A stretch of DNA of 24,580 nt from an uncultured Acidiphilium sp. (lineage in GTDB: Bacteria > Bacillota > Clostridia > Christensenellales > Borkfalkiaceae): the NCBI GenBank assembly GCA_902495325.1, contig CABUWK010000035.1:1-24580 (forward strand), given 5' to 3'. Within the stretch, counting starts at the first letter, position 1. The number at the start of each line of letters is the position of its first letter. Positions 22,600 to 24,580 of the stretch are shown piece by piece. A program made the translations under genes and the position numbers. The notes beneath the pieces are model-generated. The model searched no databases, was not told the origin of the DNA, and saw nothing but the letters and a program-made list of their open reading frames with translations.

Positions 22600-23538
22600 T
22601 TATTCATCCCCCGTATAAACCCATTTGCTGGTTTTGAAAGTGATGAACGTTAAAATCGCTATCACGACGAACAGGACCCATGCAACCGCGGAAGCGTAAC
22701 CGTAATATCCGGAAGCAAACTCGGTGTAGATCTTGACCGCGATGAAATAGAGGGAATCTCCTTCGCCTCTGCCCCCGTTGGACGCGTACACCATCGTGGC
22801 GTTGGTCTGCAACGCGCCGATAATGCTGGTGATCAGGTTATAAAAAATCATCGGCGTGGACATGGGGATCGTGATTTTGAACACTCTCGTCAGAACGCCG
22901 GCACCGTCGATCTTCGCCGCCTCGTAAAGTCCCTGCGGGATATTTTTTAAAGCGGAAAGCCACAAGATCATGCTTGCGCCGATCGTCCAGAAGTTCATGA
23001 GAACCGCCGAGAACATCGCCGTTTTCTCCGACATGAAGAAGGGGAACGGCTCTTCCCTGCCCAGAGCTTTCAGCACGGTGTTGAAAAGCCCGAAATTGGT
23101 ATTATCGAACATCTGCGAGAAGATGACGCCGGAAATAACGCCGGGAATCACGACGGGCAGATAATACAATACTCTGAAAACGTTCACTCCCCTGATCTTC
23201 TGATTGACGATAACCGCCAGGAAGTAAGAGAGAAAAAGGTTGAGGGGTACCGTGATGATCGCATACAAAAACGTATTCGAAAACACTTTCAGCACTTCTT
23301 CCTTATCCGTGGTGAACATTGTTTTGAAGTTGCCGAAACCGATAAACTCGTAAACGGAAGCGTCGTTATACCGATGAAAACTGTAAATCAAAGATTTCAG
23401 AACGGGATACAGCGTGAATACGAGCATTCCGATCACAAGCGGCAAAACGAAAATCCACCCGGGAACGCTGTTTTTGATTTTTTTTGAGAGAGTCCCTTTC
23501 CTGTCCGGGGAAAGGGCTCCCTTTTCTTTGAATTTCAT
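22600..23538 (-). CDS. Carbohydrate ABC transporter permease, MalF/UgpA/LplB type
   Basis: Encodes 312 residues: a basic N-terminal cytoplasmic tail (about 1-30), then six membrane helices. The EAA loop YEAAKIDGAGVLTRVFKITIP sits near residues 207-227. The first helix region VLPLVIGMLVFTLYPVLKS is typical of the family. GGAG eight bases upstream supports the start, 15 bases after the binding-protein stop. Its stop overlaps the ribosome-site region of the second permease gene. Substrate specificity lies mainly with the binding protein. Confidence 0.93.
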   Translation of the reverse strand: MKFKEKGALSPDRKGTLSKKIKNSVPGWIFVLPLVIGMLVFTLYPVLKSLIYSFHRYNDASVYEFIGFGNFKTMFTTDKEEVLKVFSNTFLYAIITVPLNLFLSYFLAVIVNQKIRGVNVFRVLYYLPVVIPGVISGVIFSQMFDNTNFGLFNTVLKALGREEPFPFFMSEKTAMFSAVLMNFWTIGASMILWLSALKNIPQGLYEAAKIDGAGVLTRVFKITIPMSTPMIFYNLITSIIGALQTNATMVYASNGGRGEGDSLYFIAVKIYTEFASGYYGYASAVAWVLFVVIAILTFITFKTSKWVYTGDE

Positions 23539-23553
23539 TCGATGCTCCGGTAA

Positions 23554-24580
23554 TTATTTTACGATCGCCGCTTTTTTCAGATCTTTCAATGCGGTTTCGA
23601 TGCACTTTGCAACGGAAATCGTGGGCTTACCGTCCGAACCGTAGTTCATTGCATTGGCAACGAGGTTCGAGCAGGCGCCGAGAAGTCCCGTTTTCGTAGT
23701 CGCTTCGAAATTGAGGAAGAAACCTTCGGAATAGTTTCTTTCCGTTTCGTAAGTGGTGGCGGCAAGATTGATGTCTCTGAATCCTTCGCCCCAGGCAGCC
23801 GTGTTGTAATCCTGAAGATCGATTCTGACGGACGGAGTGTTCATGCCCGCTTTCGCAAGGGCGTTCTGTCCGTCCGCGCTGAGCATGAAGGAAAGGAACT
23901 GCCAGGCAAGGTCTCTCTTGCTTTCGTCGATACCCGAATAAATTCCGTAACCGGGAACGCCGTAACCCGTAACGCCGCTGTCGCCGTTGATCACGGGGAA
24001 GGTCACGATTTCGTAGTCTTCGCCGATATATCCTTTATATTTTTTGATCGCGGAAGAAGAATGGAAAAGCATTGCGCCGCTTCCGTTTTCATAGTTCGCG
24101 CCGCCTCCGTTCGTGGGAGCGATGATCTTCTTTTCGACAAGCATGCGGATCATTTCGATCGTCGCGCGGGTCTCGTCGCTGTCAAGAGTCCAGTTGCCGT
24201 TCTCATAGAAAGAAGCGCCGTTCGATTTAAACAGAGAGAACATGACGGGCGACCACGTGAACGAAGGATCGAGAACGTATCTGCCGTTCGAAGCCGTCAA
24301 GCCCTGCGAATCGAAATAAGCGCGGATGGCTTCGCACACTTTCACGAATTCATCCCACGTCCAGCCGTTCTTCACGGTGTCAAGGGTCACGCTTTTATCC
24401 GGTCTGCCGTCCCATTCGAGCGCGGCTTTCACGTATTTCATATTGAGATGGGTCACGATTCTGTCCGAACTTCTCGGAATGAAGTACTGAACGCCGTCAT
24501 ACCCCTTCTGCCCGAGTTTCATGGCGCCGGAAACAAACTGCTCCGACCAGGTTGCCGCGGCGTTTTCGTCCGCAGGCGTA
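23554..24580 (-). CDS. Extracellular solute-binding protein of a sugar ABC transporter (partial, N-terminus outside window)
   Basis: The frame is open from the right edge: before the internal Met at 24522 it reads TPADENAAATWSEQFVSG, so the true start and signal peptide lie outside. The visible ~341 residues are the C-terminal part of a family-1 binding protein: TWDEFVKVCEAIR, MIRMLVEKKIIAPTNGG, SSAIKKYKG, and YGVPGYGIYSGIDESKRDLAWQFLSFMLS-type ending are typical of CUT1 receptors. It would capture the oligosaccharide released or bound by the surface proteins and deliver it to the two permeases. It is first of the visible operon genes; the promoter lies beyond the window. Confidence 0.92.
   Translation of the reverse strand, partial: TPADENAAATWSEQFVSGAMKLGQKGYDGVQYFIPRSSDRIVTHLNMKYVKAALEWDGRPDKSVTLDTVKNGWTWDEFVKVCEAIRAYFDSQGLTASNGRYVLDPSFTWSPVMFSLFKSNGASFYENGNWTLDSDETRATIEMIRMLVEKKIIAPTNGGGANYENGSGAMLFHSSSAIKKYKGYIGEDYEIVTFPVINGDSGVTGYGVPGYGIYSGIDESKRDLAWQFLSFMLSADGQNALAKAGMNTPSVRIDLQDYNTAAWGEGFRDINLAATTYETERNYSEGFFLNFEATTKTGLLGACSNLVANAMNYGSDGKPTISVAKCIETALKDLKKAAIVK

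Overview
The window looks like a chromosomal segment from a low-to-mid GC Firmicute, probably a gut-type clostridial lineage. Supporting signs are a type III glutamine synthetase, Gram-positive lipoprotein signals, strong GGAGG ribosome binding sites, near-consensus sigma-A promoters and a carbohydrate ABC transporter operon without its own ATPase. The lineage is an inference; no RNA gene or phylogenetic marker is present to fix it.

Layout. Positions 1-120 resemble the right end of an IS256-like element whose tip runs into a small membrane-protein gene (67-432, minus). A decayed lipoprotein gene (739-1024, minus) carries a 24-bp perfect inverted repeat in its signal-peptide region and lies downstream of a secreted unknown protein (1039-2085, minus). 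Then come two metabolic genes on plus: a branched-chain aminotransferase (2617-3612) behind a perfect-consensus promoter and an attenuator-like leader, and glnN (3693-5783) with a strong terminator.

From 9951 back to 5913 (minus) lies an AT-richer four-gene transcription unit: an exported trypsin-like protease, a membrane-anchored protein with a His-rich C-terminus resembling SAR2788-type putative toxins, and two tandem paralogues, each built from two copies of a ~135-residue module. A scar between the paralogues is a copy of the last codons of the toxin-like gene, so the duplicated unit was 'toxin tail + downstream gene'. This fits a toxin with a duplicated immunity gene, and it is the best candidate here for an undescribed system.

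At 10346-13025 (plus) an ECF sigma factor, an RsgI-like anti-sigma factor with an Asn-Pro site and an EF-hand-like loop, and an acidic lipoprotein form a regulatory module. A 32-nt element, identical at 29 positions, precedes both the sigma gene and the lipoprotein gene. It is very likely the ECF promoter, giving autoregulation plus a direct target.

From 24580 back to 13098 (minus) is one large glycan-uptake operon: a partial solute-binding protein, two CUT1-type permeases, two paralogous GH99-like TIM-barrel lipoproteins, and two large surface proteins (one with X2-like modules, one with BIG2 domains). The surface proteins share an unusual C-terminal tail with Gly-Cys, a Gly/Ala/Leu-rich segment and a Lys cluster. 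The set reads as a surface glycan binding, cleavage and import system.
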